Positions 44,701 to 50,018 of a stretch of DNA of 64,000 nucleotides are shown piece by piece (position 1 is the stretch's first letter; each line of letters starts with the position of its first letter). The notes under the pieces are model-generated. The model worked only from the letters and a program-made list of their open reading frames with translations, was not told the origin of the DNA and did no database searches. The stretch covers positions 33,835,143 through 33,899,142 of the forward strand of contig JAJLRJ010000003.1 in NCBI GenBank assembly GCA_024195265.1, written 5' to 3'. The stretch comes from Dendrophyllia cribrosa. Its lineage: Eukaryota; Cnidaria; Anthozoa; Scleractinia; Dendrophylliidae. The position numbers and the translations under genes were made by a program.

Positions 44701-44817
44701 AACAGAACCAAGAATGAACAAGTGTTCCGTGGAAACATAACATTTTAAATAATCTTAACGTAAAGTGAAAAATTTTTACCGTAAAACTTGCGGCACCGAC
44801 CCAAGGATCGGCGCCAT
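20630..44817 (-). CDS. SMG7: SMG7, nonsense-mediated decay adaptor (25-exon coding span)
   Basis: SMG7 is a cytoplasmic adaptor. In animals it binds phosphorylated UPF1, usually with SMG5, and recruits deadenylation and decapping factors. The 25 exons join in phase through GT-AG introns to 2196 nt (731 residues plus stop). Residues 1 to about 185 are the 14-3-3-like domain. W67-NSAFK-72 matches human WNHAFK66 and GDIAR165Y matches human GDIAR163Y, so both phosphoserine-contacting residues are kept. Residues 188-440 form the helical EST1-like region (QPYNQLAILASGKGD, FLQFHGHVYL). Residues 475-699 are Ser/Pro/Gly-rich and probably disordered. Residues 700-731 carry SIWGSDF and LQQLLQEQKK, matching the C-terminus of vertebrate SMG7, which is about 1100 residues long. 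No PIN domain is present, which excludes SMG5 and SMG6. The start was chosen because exon 1 splices in phase into RQAETLKAALK, aligning with human RQAEVLKA. UTR ends were not defined. Confidence 0.95.
21441..21520. repeat. 20-bp tandem repeat, four copies
   Basis: Unit ATAACACGTTGCAGATAATG with variants, in SMG7 intron 24. Confidence 0.95.
21994..22310 (-). CDS. SMG7: SMG7 coding exon 24, Ser/Gly/Pro-rich tail (residues 594-699)
   Basis: Acceptor ATGTGCAG, donor GTAACG. This is the largest exon. It begins HPSARPVGKPPNHR and includes SPFGGFGFSGGWGGSGVWAP, an aromatic/Gly-rich low-complexity stretch. It ends AHGLQ in phase 0 and joins SIWGSDF of exon 25. Confidence 0.92.
22553..22770 (+). repeat. 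CCAAT-rich dispersed repeat, copy 1
   Basis: Holds four CCAAT or ATTGG boxes (GTGATTGGCTAA, AACCAATCAGA, CTGATTGGTTCA, TTGATTGGCCA) and CCCGCGCTTGGCGCCGG. The second copy at 49463-49676 is in the same orientation. Lies in SMG7 intron 23. Confidence 0.8.
23439..23578 (-). CDS. SMG7: SMG7 coding exon 23 (residues 547-593)
   Basis: Acceptor TCTCGCAG, donor GTACAA. Encodes a Ser/Pro/Thr-rich segment (GFVPPSPSTVAQYSLFQSGW). Probably disordered, like the equivalent part of vertebrate SMG7. Confidence 0.88.
24105..24139 (-). CDS. SMG7: SMG7 coding exon 22, microexon (residues 536-546)
   Basis: A 35-nt exon between acceptor TTTTCAG and donor GTAAGA, encoding ATPVGTPFAET. It gives phase 2 for exon 23. 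Confidence 0.85.
24512..24610 (-). CDS. SMG7: SMG7 coding exon 21 (residues 503-535)
   Basis: Acceptor TGCATAG, donor GTAAGG. Encodes VLSHEEKFPKSPQDIDLESA then GQKLLASLPNLNK. 33 codons, phase 0 at both ends, so it could be skipped without a frameshift. Confidence 0.85.
24864..24945 (-). CDS. SMG7: SMG7 coding exon 20 (residues 475-502)
   Basis: Acceptor TTTGCAG, donor GTAATT. Encodes ILAKVEDLATGLSNFSLK and then INTSSPIEE. Weakly conserved; supported mainly by splice sites and phase. Confidence 0.87.
25121..25320 (+). mobile_element. tRNA-derived SINE, copy 1
   Basis: Begins GGGGAGCAGG. A pol III box A-like TGGTGCAGTGGTGAGAGC is followed by a degenerate box B (TTCGATTCCTGG), then a CTTGCTCCGAGG body and GATCTGGAAT tail shared with the two copies in intron 4. 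Lies in SMG7 intron 19, antisense to the gene. Confidence 0.85.
25600..25704 (-). CDS. SMG7: SMG7 coding exon 19 (residues 440-474)
   Basis: Acceptor GTTAAG, donor GTAAGA. Encodes KLTYSMKRTRPDDESAHRVS then RLVRFGNRLVSNTP. It corresponds to the basic stretch before the disordered tail in human (QQRRIRQQRLISIGKW). Confidence 0.92.
26245..26305 (-). CDS. SMG7: SMG7 coding exon 18 (residues 420-439)
   Basis: Acceptor TACTAG, donor GTATGT. Encodes IPLHEDWELQSFLPLRLSQ, matching human PLPEEFELQGFLALRPS. Confidence 0.94.
26818..26985. mobile_element. Harbinger-type MITE
   Basis: GGGCCGATTTACACGGTACA at 26821 is mirrored at 26963-26982 and flanked by TTA on both sides (26818-26820, 26983-26985). A 3-bp TTA duplication with GGG-starting ends fits PIF/Harbinger. 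SMG7 intron 17. Confidence 0.75.
27153..27223 (-). CDS. SMG7: SMG7 coding exon 17 (residues 396-419)
   Basis: Acceptor ATTTAG, donor GTAAGA. Encodes IWEDFAALLNLFQVTHSPLP and then EKI, corresponding to human IWPWLISLLNSF. Confidence 0.93.
27430..27622. repeat. Palindromic MITE with central octamer motifs, copy 1
   Basis: GCCATTTCCGAGTTGCC...GGCAACTCGGAAATGGC ends; a long, nearly perfect hairpin. The centre holds ATGCAAAT and ATTTGCAT in mirror position. A related element is at 49843-50018. SMG7 intron 16. Confidence 0.88.
27981..28160 (+). pseudogene. Possible broken first exon of an unrecognised gene
   Basis: ATG at 27981 reads MADSFENVCEIILD and then hits TGA. In another frame, downstream sequence reads TSKKKKKPRRKVFLATSKIP and KLEQIFEQSSATR, ending at AAGGCAAGTTC, which resembles a GC-AG donor. 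A CCAAT-type GTGATTGGTC lies about 85 bp upstream. It sits antisense in SMG7 intron 16. I do not recognise the family. Confidence 0.3.
28848..29010 (-). CDS. SMG7: SMG7 coding exon 16 (residues 342-395)
   Basis: Acceptor ATTCAAG, donor GTGAGC. Encodes ELFDALVLHACETG, an acidic/polar linker, then LPALNLLCQWMTGSSPNTWN. The last part corresponds to human LPAVKVSMDWL. Confidence 0.94.
29336..29366 (-). CDS. SMG7: SMG7 coding exon 15, microexon (residues 332-341)
   Basis: A 31-nt exon between acceptor CTTACAG and donor GTATTT, encoding ECWQLTLEFT. It aligns with human LCWTQLLALF and is needed to bridge exons 14 and 16 in phase. Confidence 0.9.
29509..29894. repeat. MITE rich in CATACGCTGG-type motifs
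   Basis: GGCCCTGTCACACTATTGCG at the left mirrors CGCAATAGTGTGACAGGGCC at the right. The interior repeats ATACGCT/AGCGTAT in both orientations many times. SMG7 intron 14. Confidence 0.85.
30476..30613 (-). CDS. SMG7: SMG7 coding exon 14 (residues 286-331)
   Basis: Acceptor TTAACAG. Starts GILKQKKFTSEWLIKLVAIT and continues through LFVLWNIKTGGADDLEEFEC to GKDEE. The donor is GAGGTTCAA, which is weak. It was chosen because it leaves phase 0 for the microexon that follows and restores human-like spacing (SQDEQLCW). The frame stays open beyond the donor into intron 14, so a read-through form cannot be excluded. Confidence 0.88.
31068..31117 (-). CDS. SMG7: SMG7 coding exon 13 (residues 269-285)
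   Basis: Acceptor TATATAG, donor GTGAGT. Encodes LDQARILKDRIVAALK. It aligns without gaps to human LEKLSPLREKLEEQFK between the FHGHVYL block and the next exon. Confidence 0.9.
31320..32480. other. CpG-rich block inside SMG7 intron 12
   Basis: Noticeably richer in CG dinucleotides than its surroundings (for example GTCGCGAGATATGTCACGC and GAACGTCGCGAAGAACGACG). It carries two open frames (31326-31571 and 31835-32128, plus strand) with no similarity I recognise. It also holds an 89-bp-period direct repeat at 32263-32430. It could be an old insertion or an unmethylated regulatory block. Confidence 0.45.
32263..32430 (+). repeat. Two direct copies, 89-bp period
   Basis: GGATACTATTGTGACGTTTC...GGCGCAGATTTGGTAC occurs at 32267 and again at 32356 with a few substitutions. 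Confidence 0.9.
32714..32793 (-). CDS. SMG7: SMG7 coding exon 12 (residues 242-268)
   Basis: Acceptor TTTCCAG, donor GTACCT. Contains FLQFHGHVYLVQ, matching human FIKFHGHVYLSK. The exon is phase consistent on both sides. Confidence 0.95.
32893..33492 (+). mobile_element. Harbinger-like element with a SANT-like fragment
   Basis: Ends GAGCGTGTTCT (32896) and AGAACACGCCC (to 33489), with inner AACCGTTT blocks, flanked on both sides by TTA (32893-32895 and 33490-33492). A 594-bp non-autonomous element with a 3-bp TTA duplication, consistent with PIF/Harbinger. SMG7 intron 11. Confidence 0.75.
33050..33334 (+). pseudogene. Myb/SANT-like (trihelix type) domain fragment
   Basis: Contains FSQWTDESVKLLISLYHEHE HKF, which resembles the first helix and Trp of Myb/SANT-like DNA-binding domains, including the Myb-like partner protein of Harbinger transposons. 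The sequence after KNN does not follow the family and the frame ends at 33334, so it is truncated or rearranged. Whether it came from a transposon or a host gene is open. Confidence 0.4.
33487..33520. repeat. Relic of the 17-bp minisatellite
   Basis: TTAGAGAGGTGGTTGCTCAA then GAGAGGACTTAG, about two units, touching the right edge of the Harbinger-like element. Confidence 0.6.
33668..33751 (-). CDS. SMG7: SMG7 coding exon 11 (residues 214-241)
   Basis: Acceptor TTTGCAG, donor GTAAGG. Encodes IAVKNPFPAASTNLHKTL and then NKVVARHNT, matching human IAVKFPFPAASTNLQKAL. Confidence 0.97.
33946..34092. repeat. Hairpin MITE with TATCCA motifs, copy 1
   Basis: Ends GGCGCCGGTTGTTCAAAAGG and CTTTTGAACAACCGGGGCC; the interior is repeated TATCCA/TGGATA. 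Same family as 41710-41856 and 47505-47651. SMG7 intron 10. Confidence 0.9.
34403..34481 (-). CDS. SMG7: SMG7 coding exon 10 (residues 188-213)
   Basis: Acceptor AACAACAG, donor GTATTT. Encodes QPYNQLAILASGKGDELV then TVYYYCR, matching human QPYNQLAILASSKGD...FYYCRS. This is the TPR-like helical pair following the 14-3-3-like fold. Confidence 0.97.
34731..35077 (-). repeat. Diverged copy of the 12479-12886 TIR element
   Basis: GAAAAGAACTGTTAT at the left, CAAAACAGTTCTTTCC at the right, and GACCTGAGATGATTACCGCTCAGGTTGTC inside. SMG7 intron 9. Confidence 0.6.
35204..35275 (-). CDS. SMG7: SMG7 coding exon 9, phosphoserine-binding Arg (residues 164-187)
   Basis: Acceptor CATACAG, donor GTATGG. 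Encodes ARYCDDPDQAEVFYHHAL and then VLVPSN. Arg165 is equivalent to human R163. The minisatellite of intron 8 begins about 90 bp upstream. Confidence 0.95.
35366..36969. repeat. 33-bp minisatellite array, about 48 units, in SMG7 intron 8
   Basis: Unit on the plus strand is CCATAGTGGCCACCTCTC followed by ATAACAGCTACCTCC. Variants alternate CATAACAAC, CATAGTGGC, CATGACAG and CATGCCAG. The start carries longer CATATTATGG units. A block repeats after 297 bp (9 units; CACCCCTCAT at 36091 and 36388). Because 33 is divisible by 3 and the unit lacks stops, several frames stay open for about 420 codons on both strands; these are not genes. Confidence 0.97.
37420..37590 (+). repeat. Pyrimidine-rich dispersed repeat, copy 1
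   Basis: TTTTGTTTCATTGACCCTCC...CCAATGCCGTC...GGTAAGGCAGGTGAC...AACAGCCAATCAGGTGA. Two tandem relatives are at 39028-39280. SMG7 intron 8. Confidence 0.7.
37783..37875 (-). CDS. SMG7: SMG7 coding exon 8 (residues 133-163)
   Basis: Acceptor CATTCAG, donor GTGAGT. Its end encodes SCYYICQDCLVHLGDI, nearly identical to human SCSYICQHCLVHLGDI. The first half (NGNTSPSKKPHTQ) is the variable loop of the 14-3-3-like domain. Confidence 0.97.
37876..38720. other. SMG7 intron 7, no defined element
   Basis: Contains a G-rich stretch at 38268-38289 (GGGGGAGGGGGGTGGGGGG). Long open frames on both strands here lack protein similarity. Confidence 0.5.
38721..38799 (-). CDS. SMG7: SMG7 coding exon 7 (residues 107-132)
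   Basis: Acceptor TACTAG, donor GTAGGT. Encodes LLQELCLTYRLDIPGHVRSS then QLGILE, aligning with human LLQELCTVFNVDLPCRVKSS. Confidence 0.95.
39028..39280 (+). repeat. Pyrimidine-rich dispersed repeat, two tandem copies
   Basis: TTTTGCTTCATTGACCACCC begins the first copy and TTTTGCTCCACCGACCCC the second. Each continues to a GGATAAAGCAGGTGAC or GGTAAGACAGGTGAC block. SMG7 intron 6. Confidence 0.75.
39534..39593 (-). CDS. SMG7: SMG7 coding exon 6 (residues 87-106)
   Basis: Acceptor AAAAAAG (pyrimidine-poor), donor GTACAT. Encodes VEVQAILTLFLEAASGFYIQ, matching human EVQANLSLFLEAASGFYTQ. Exactly 20 codons, phase 0 at both ends. Confidence 0.95.
39874..39934 (-). CDS. SMG7: SMG7 coding exon 5, phosphoserine-binding Lys (residues 66-86)
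   Basis: Acceptor TCTCAG, donor GTATTT. Encodes WNSAFKSQVDFLRQQTKERK. The Lys of AFK (residue 72) is equivalent to human K66, which contacts phosphoserine. Confidence 0.95.
40190..40466 (-). mobile_element. tRNA-derived SINE, copy 2, with (TTTA)n tail
   Basis: Read on the minus strand: CTGGGAGCAAGGG start, box A-like TGGTGTAGTGGTGAGAGC, box B GGGTTCAATCC, a CTTGCTCCGAGAGG body, and a (TTTA)n tail at about 40190-40213. The pol III boxes are the best preserved of the three copies. SMG7 intron 4, same strand as the gene. Confidence 0.92.
41078..41287 (-). mobile_element. tRNA-derived SINE, copy 3
   Basis: Read on the minus strand: GGGAGCAGGGATGGCACAGT start, box B GGGTTCAATTCC, and CTTGCTCTGAGG body as in copy 2, ending GACCTGGAATTCGAGGGCC. 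No clear tail. SMG7 intron 4. Confidence 0.9.
41679..41888. repeat. TATCCA hairpin MITE, copy 2, inside a larger palindrome
   Basis: The MITE itself is 41710-41856. The flanks are also inverted: TACATGTAGATTAAAAAGCT (41690-41709) pairs perfectly with 41857-41876, and the pairing continues imperfectly to 41679 and 41888. SMG7 intron 4. Confidence 0.9.
42193..42345. repeat. Palindromic MITE near exon 4
   Basis: TTTGGTTTAAAAATTTTCAA at the left mirrors TTGAAAATTTTTAAACCAAA at the right; the centre has TGTCTCAG...CGAGACA. It ends about 90 bp from the exon 4 donor. A partial relative lies at 23790-23890. Confidence 0.85.
42435..42509 (-). CDS. SMG7: SMG7 coding exon 4 (residues 41-65)
   Basis: Acceptor TTCTCAG, donor GTGAGT. 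Encodes LQDLYKSILLTDLESALDKK followed by VEQD. This is one of the best conserved stretches against human (LQDLYQKMLVTDLEYALDKK). Confidence 0.97.
43356..43858. repeat. Inverted-repeat element in SMG7 intron 3
   Basis: Left arm carries CACTTTATTTTCGCGACAC and right arm its approximate complement (GCGAAATTAAAGTGTTGC), bounded by CATGTA/TACATG. It ends about 50 bp from the exon 3 donor. Confidence 0.65.
43909..43960 (-). CDS. SMG7: SMG7 coding exon 3 (residues 24-40)
   Basis: Acceptor TTTGTAG, donor GTATTG. Encodes NVDDFTVGSEGWQSRQ, matching the human segment ending VWTSRQ in the first helices of the 14-3-3-like domain. Confidence 0.9.
44647..44678 (-). CDS. SMG7: SMG7 coding exon 2 (residues 13-23)
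   Basis: A 32-nt microexon between a CAACAG acceptor and a GTAAGT donor, encoding QAETLKAALK. It aligns with human QAEVLKA. It ends in phase 1. Confidence 0.9.
44780..44817 (-). CDS. SMG7: SMG7 coding exon 1 (residues 1-12 and first two bases of codon 13)
   Basis: The ATG is at 44817 and reads MAPILGSVPQVL, followed by CG before a GTAAAA donor. The CG joins the first G of exon 2 to make the Arg codon of RQAETLK, which aligns with the human N-terminus. The human N-terminus up to that Arg is of similar length, which supports this start. Confidence 0.85.
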
Positions 44818-44903
44818 GTTAGTTCATCATTCCGCTGTACAAAGTCATTTCACTGCGGGCTCATTAATACCAAACACCTGTCATTGTTTTTACCCAGAAA
44901 TCA

Positions 44904-44916
44904 TTTCGCGCCAAAA
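44904..44916. promoter_or_regulatory. E2F-like site in SMG7 promoter region
   Basis: TTTCGCGCCAAAA fits the E2F/DP consensus (TTTSSCGC). It lies 87-99 bp upstream of the SMG7 start codon, between the gene and a MITE at 44928. The match is read directly; regulation by E2F is an inference. Confidence 0.4.
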
Positions 44917-44927
44917 GCGGTTGAAGG

Positions 44928-45085
44928 AAATAGCCCAATTATTCAACTTGAAACAAAAGACATCACTACAAGGCTTTGGGGAATGATAGTAGGGATTAAA
45001 ATGGCTTATTCCCCTAAGCCTCGTAGTGCAGTAGTGGTGTCTTTTGTTTCAAGTTGAATTTTAATATATCGAAATTGGGCTATTT
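44928..45085. repeat. MITE-like hairpin element upstream of SMG7
   Basis: Imperfect inverted repeat. The left arm begins AAATAGCCCAATT and the right arm ends AATTGGGCTATTT. Both arms share CAACTTGAAACAAAAGACA and its complement. Its edge is about 110 bp from the SMG7 start codon, so it may have moved or replaced part of the promoter. Confidence 0.7.
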
Positions 45086-46745
45086 GCTTGGTAAGGATTG
45101 TCCTCTGACCGGATTTGTTAACATCAACGCGTTTTTGTATTAATGGTGAACTTGAAAATGGTGGAGTATATTTTTACCGAAGAAAATATCGGCTGTAGGA
45201 GTAGTTTTTTGCAGGAATTTATTTTTACGATGCGTGAAAAAATCGCAAAAAACCTCATGCCATACGCATGGTAACAATTGGCATTTTTGTAACGCGTTCC
45301 GCTTATTTAGTATTGGCTTGTTTAGTAGATCACCTCCTCAATTTCACCTTGATAAAAAGCTAGTTATCGTTTTGTTCAGAGTCATTTCGACGAATTTACA
45401 AACAGTGTACTAAGTTGCGTTTTGAGATCTACCCATCTGTTACTGCAAACTAAACCAGCCACGAAACCAAACTAGTTATAAAAATGAAAGGACTGGGCCC
45501 AAGGACTGTCTCCTCGTGTGTACTGTGGCAGGACACTGATCCTTGCAACCAAACTGAAAACACCATGCAATTGAACAAATCGGACTGTTCCAACAACATC
45601 TCCCCTTGTGTGTATGTTCAAGCCGGAACTTATCCTCGGCCAATTCCTGGATAGTCCTGCTACAAGACTCTGCAATCAGTCCCTTCATATAAACACCTAA
45701 CTATGTACTGAAAATGCTGACACGGGCTGTGCCGATCATAAAATTAACGACGTTTTTAGAGCGGTTTACACCGCTTGAGTGTCGTTAAACCTATATCAAA
45801 GCAATTACTTTGAGCAGTCACAAAAGACACAGACAATATACCAGGAGCCCATTTTAGGCTCCTGAATAAACCAATGACAACTCGGAGGCGGGAGGGGGGA
45901 GGGGGTGGTGTGGGATGCATTATTCGGGCAAAACTGGTCGACCATCCCGGACACCGTGTAGATACAGTAAAATTAATAAGTTGTGATTCAATGTCTTAAT
46001 TTATTTGTTTTCATCCCGTAACTCGCCTAAAGTTCTTCATCCCATGAGGTGAAAAGTATATCTTCGAAAACTGCGACTGCGGGAACCCTTTAGGCTCGAT
46101 TACCAGTCGTCTTTCGGAAAATAATCCCGCACTCACCCTAGACCCGAATGAGAGGTGTAAATCGAGCCTGGTGTGGCCTCGATTCAACTCGATGCATTAT
46201 TTTACCAGTTCTGTATATTAAAAAATGCTTCGATCCTGGCCTCAATTCCTGCAACCTCGTGCTTTACTAAAAGGTGGTTTAGCTCCCTCCACCGGCCGTA
46301 TCAAGACATTTCTAATATCCACAATAGGGCAAGACCGACTCAGTAGCATCACCATTACACTGTTTTAACATTGTTAGGGCCCATGCCCGGCCTATGCAAA
46401 CGGAACAGGCAATACAGAATGACATCAGTGCAAAGAATAGTGGACATTTTTGGGCGTCGAAAAAATCTTTCTTCGTACTTCTTTTCGACCCGCTTTTACA
46501 AGTGAGTAAGTTTCATCTCTCACTTAACGTTTTTTACTTTTTTAAAATGATGATCTCGATTTACTAATTTAAGGTTATGACGAATTAACATGACGCCTCG
46601 AACCAATCATCTCCTTAACTTGCATCTGTGACCAAATAGTTTCATTCGGTTACTTCGTTCGCGAAAGAGCAACCTAAAGCAGTTCCCACATGAAATGACG
46701 AGAGTGGAAGGAGGGGGTGGGGGGAAGCTCCCGCATAAAATAACT
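45086..46745. other. Upstream of SMG7, no gene supported
   Basis: Two short plus-strand frames were examined: 45143-45274 (43 residues) and one starting ATGAAAGGACTGGG at 45484 with several Cys. Neither resembles a protein I know, and neither is long enough to stand alone. A G-rich stretch GGGAGGGGGGAGGGGGTGG lies near 45890. The strand leaving SMG7 is otherwise AT-rich. Confidence 0.45.

Positions 46746-46778
<33 letters not shown>
46746..46778. repeat. Run of 33 G
   Basis: Pure homopolymer with further G-tracts just upstream (46710-46722). Length in the assembly is unreliable. Confidence 0.95.
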
Positions 46779-46779
<1 letters not shown>

Positions 46780-47504
46780 GTTCGCAGGATATTGTTTTGT
46801 GAATGTGGCTCAAATTCATTTTTACCCCGAAGAGGTACCAATTCTAAAACAACACATGTCATGTTATTAAAGATGTAGTTATTGTTCATCGTGGTTTGTA
46901 AAATAGATAAACGTTTATTCATTTGTCTTACGATAGAGTCACTTTGATACAATACAACAATACAATACTTTAGGTGGTGTTGATCGCGACGTTTCGACTG
47001 CTAGTGTCATGTTATACCATATGTTTCGGCTCAAAACCCTACAGAGGTACCGCGTGGGGTTCCTCTGGCTATTCTGCCCCACACATAGTGATACACTACA
47101 ACCTTAATTTTATAATATTGAAAGCCGCTGCGCGATTGTTACTCATAAGTCGACACCCTAAATGACTGGTTCCGAGGGAAACAAAATTCTCTGTTTCCCG
47201 AGGGATCAGTCATTAAGTGATTTGTTATATAGCAACACAAAAAAACACAACACAACACAGATTGAAAAACGTGCCGAGCACTCGAGGTAAACATCAATCG
47301 CATCATAATCATGCCACCTTTTGTCACGGTATGATCACGTGCGCTAGCGGGCAACAGTGCACTGTTACCCTCCGACTTCAAAACTGTTGACCGCTTCCGC
47401 AAATGTTAATGCCCGCTCATGGACGTTTGGCGGGAAACAGTTTGTTTGTTAGATTTCATGTGACAATGAATCAACCAATGTGCGTTGTATTGAGAAAAAC
47501 TCCA
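46779..47504. other. Intergenic, nothing recognised
   Basis: No coding similarity seen. GGTTCCGAGGGAAAC and GTTTCCCGAGGGATC near 47170-47210 form a short inverted pair. Confidence 0.5.
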
Positions 47505-47522
47505 GGCCCCGGTTGTTGAAAA

Positions 47523-47559
<37 letters not shown>

Positions 47560-47651
47560 GTGGATAAGTATTAACAAAATCCTTTGTGTTATCCGCTGGA
47601 TAGTGATTTATCCGGTGGATAGCGCTATCCACCTTTTGAACAACCGGGGCC
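47505..47651. repeat. TATCCA hairpin MITE, copy 3
   Basis: Ends GGCCCCGGTTGTTGAAAAGG and CCTTTTGAACAACCGGGGCC, interior TATCCA/TGGATA repeats. The cleanest of the three copies. Confidence 0.93.
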
Positions 47652-47704
47652 AGCTATATAACAAGGTCAATTATTTCCCTCAGCAACTCAATGACATAAC
47701 TAAG

Positions 47705-47908
47705 GGCACTTACCATTTGTCATAACTGGCCGGCCGGACCGCTCAATTCGTAAATATTCCATTATTTGCCAGAACTGGTCGGCCAGACTGGTAAATTTGG
47801 AAATAGTATAAACCCCTTTGATGGACTAGTAGGAACAAGTCTTCAAAAAGATGCATTCTAGTTACAAACGGACCAGTCTGGCCGGCTAGTTCTGACAAAT
47901 GGTAAGCG
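47705..47908. repeat. MITE with CTTACCATTTGTCA ends
   Basis: CTTACCATTTGTCATAACTG at the left mirrors TGACAAATGGTAAG at the right. GGCCGGCC and GGTCGGCC blocks lie inside. Confidence 0.75.
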
Positions 47909-48106
47909 TTCTAAGTTGAGCACCCATTCTCGTCCCCAGAGCCCTCGTTAAAAAAAACTTTTTCTCTTTGTGTCGCGAGCACCCTTTACCATTATTTTTA
48001 CCACCATATAAATAGCTCAAACGTAGATTCATATTATGCTTTATTTAAAACCGTTCACTCAGATATACAATAATAAACAAAGTGCGAGTTCAGTGAATAA
48101 ATGGTA

Positions 48107-48232
48107 GTTTCTTGGTGTTGCGGATGGTGTGATCACCAAATGACGTAAAACAAAAGATTCAAAAGACACTGAACAATACCCACACCACAACACAAAAGCT
48201 AACCAACAATGGCTTCCGCAACACCAAGAAAC
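48107..48232 (-). repeat. Short MITE with TTTCTTGGTGTTGCG ends, inverted copy
   Basis: Opposite orientation to 17703-17815. It keeps both ends (GTTTCTTGGTGTTGCGG and CCGCAACACCAAGAAAC) and is more symmetrical than the other copy. Confidence 0.85.
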
Positions 48233-48326
48233 ACCCGAATAAATAGACAGTATTCTTTATTTTTATCTGAAATAACGTTTATATATTGCGATACTCCACC
48301 GGCAAAAGAAATGCCCCAGGTCCGAG

Positions 48327-48537
48327 TTACTTTTCCTCAAGAGTGCCAAAAATTAAAATTCAAGAAAAATCCCAAATTTCATTTTGTAAAATATTAAAAA
48401 AACAAAACAAATGGTACCATGCAAAAGTACTGCCAAAAAGGTTTAACTTGAATGGTCACACCATAGGATTTCGTCGAGAGACTGAAAAGTTATAACTACA
48501 CTACAATCCATAATTGAGTCTGGGAGTGGAAGGCTTA
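48327..48537. repeat. Diverged copy of the TTAACCCTTTCACTCCCA MITE
   Basis: Shares AAATGGTACCATGCAAAAGT and GGTCACACCATAGGATTTCG with 19461-19676. Its ends are eroded (GGGAGTGGAAGGCTTAA). Confidence 0.8.
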
Positions 48538-49462
48538 AAAACCAGTCTAACTGAAAATCTTTTCTATGGTATAAAAACTCGTTCCTTATAAAACGTTTTA
48601 GCACTCACTAGAAATCGCTTTAAATCAGAAAAGCCAACTCGGAATTGGGCAGTTCGAGTTTGTAATTTAAATTACTTTACTGAAACGAGAAATGTGAAAT
48701 TAAATAAGGTTGAAGCCGGCGAGACAAGTCAAGAATTGTCACCTTTAAATACAATACACACAAAAATAAAAAGATGCATGGTTTGTCGTATTTTGGATAA
48801 GTCTGGATAAAAAAGGCAACCGATATGAAAAGCACCATGTCGAGCCGAAATGATTTTGAAATGCAATAATTGTAATAACAGCTTTATTTCCGCTGTGGTG
48901 AACCAAATCTTCGCCTACTACAAATTATTAATCAAATCTTAAAATTGATCGCAAAAGTATGTAAAAGGTGACTGGAAAATTTAAAGTTCTAGAAAAAGAA
49001 CTAATTTAAGAAAACAAACCACATGGAAATACTGCTCAACATGAACAGCTTTCCGGCTTTGAATGGCCACACGTTATGATTTTGTCCCGCAATTACTCAA
49101 ACGTTATAGATAGCAAAGCAAAATCGAGTTAAACTAAATTAAGTATTTTTAGTGTATTTAGACTGCCTCTTAAAAATTTAAATAGCTATAAATCGATTGA
49201 AAAGCTGTCAAATCTAAGACCAAAATTCAGTACGTTATTTCCCCAACAAAGTTGGGTGGGTATACTGTGACACTTATAAAACTGTTGGCTGGAAAGAAAG
49301 TACGAAAAGTCGTTATCAGTCGTTATCAGCCAAAACTGTCGTGATGTCTGTGTAGCAAAAATAATATAAAACCCAGCTCTTTTACAAAAACCAACATGCA
49401 GACCCTATATGAGCGGTTTTTAATTTAGCGTCGAAAGTAATTTCGCGATTGTTTTGGTTTAA
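48538..49462. other. Intergenic, nothing recognised
   Basis: AT-rich sequence with no coding or repeat structure that I could define. Confidence 0.5.
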
Positions 49463-49676
49463 AATTGCTATGCTTTGTGATTGGCTAAAAAAATCTCGCA
49501 CCACTTTCTCAACCAATCAGAAGTAAAACCAAAACCAATCGTGACTTGTTCGCACGCTTTTTCCCGCGCTTGGCGCCGGCTACCCGTATTTGCTTTGAGT
49601 TCTGATTGGTTCATTGGATTGTCTGCGTCTGTCGTGATTAGCCAGAGTGTTTACTATAGTTTTGGTATTACGACAC
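49463..49676 (+). repeat. CCAAT-rich dispersed repeat, copy 2
   Basis: Same blocks as 22553-22770 (GTGATTGGCTAA, AACCAATCAGAA, CCCGCGCTTGGCGCCGG, CTGATTGGTTCA). The last CCAAT box has decayed to GTGATTAGCCA. Confidence 0.8.
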
Positions 49677-49842
49677 TCAATAGGCCATTTCCGGAGTAGT
49701 ACTGTAGCTCTTCCAGACCTCTATTTTTATTGGCCCCGTAGTACTGTAGCTTCTATTGTGTTTAAGTCTAGGGCTATTGTTTCTGTTGTTTAACCTATTG
49801 TTTCGTTAACCAATCACTGAGCTTGTTTGGAAAGGTACAGCC

Positions 49843-50018
49843 TTCCCCATTTCCGAGTTACGTTACGCCTCGTTGTCAAAGCGAGGCTAGTTGCACAACC
49901 TTTCATATGGAAATGAGTTTTAATTCAAATGCAAATAAAACTCATTTCCATATGAAAGGTTATGCACCTAGCCTCGCTTTGACACCGAGGCATAAGGTAA
50001 CTCGGAAATGGCTTATTG
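49843..50018. repeat. Palindromic MITE with central octamer, copy 2
   Basis: CCATTTCCGAGTTACGTTA...AACTCGGAAATGG ends and CATATGGAAATGAGTTTTAA / CTCATTTCCATATG inner arms. Same family as 27430-27622. Confidence 0.85.

Larger units (their letters stand above)
20729..44779 (-). other. SMG7: SMG7 introns: lengths and contents
   Basis: Intron lengths 1 to 24 in bp: 101, 686, 1399, 2500, 280, 734, 845, 2507, 722, 651, 874, 1596, 454, 1109, 325, 1624, 847, 540, 654, 253, 372, 526, 1128, 1265. Introns with named elements are listed separately (3, 4, 6-12, 14, 16, 17, 19, 23, 24). In introns 2, 13, 15, 18, 21 and 22 I see only AT-rich sequence and fragments of dispersed repeats. For example, 23790-23890 in intron 22 resembles the hairpin element at 42193-42345. 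I saw no confident snoRNA or other RNA gene inside any intron. Confidence 0.7.

Noticed and set aside
45143..45274. 43-residue frame divergent from SMG7
   Set aside because: Has an ATG and a stop but no similarity, no splice evidence and a length expected by chance.
45472..45688. Overlapping short frames on both strands, one Cys-rich
   Set aside because: No recognised domain or signal peptide; the strands compete and neither is supported.
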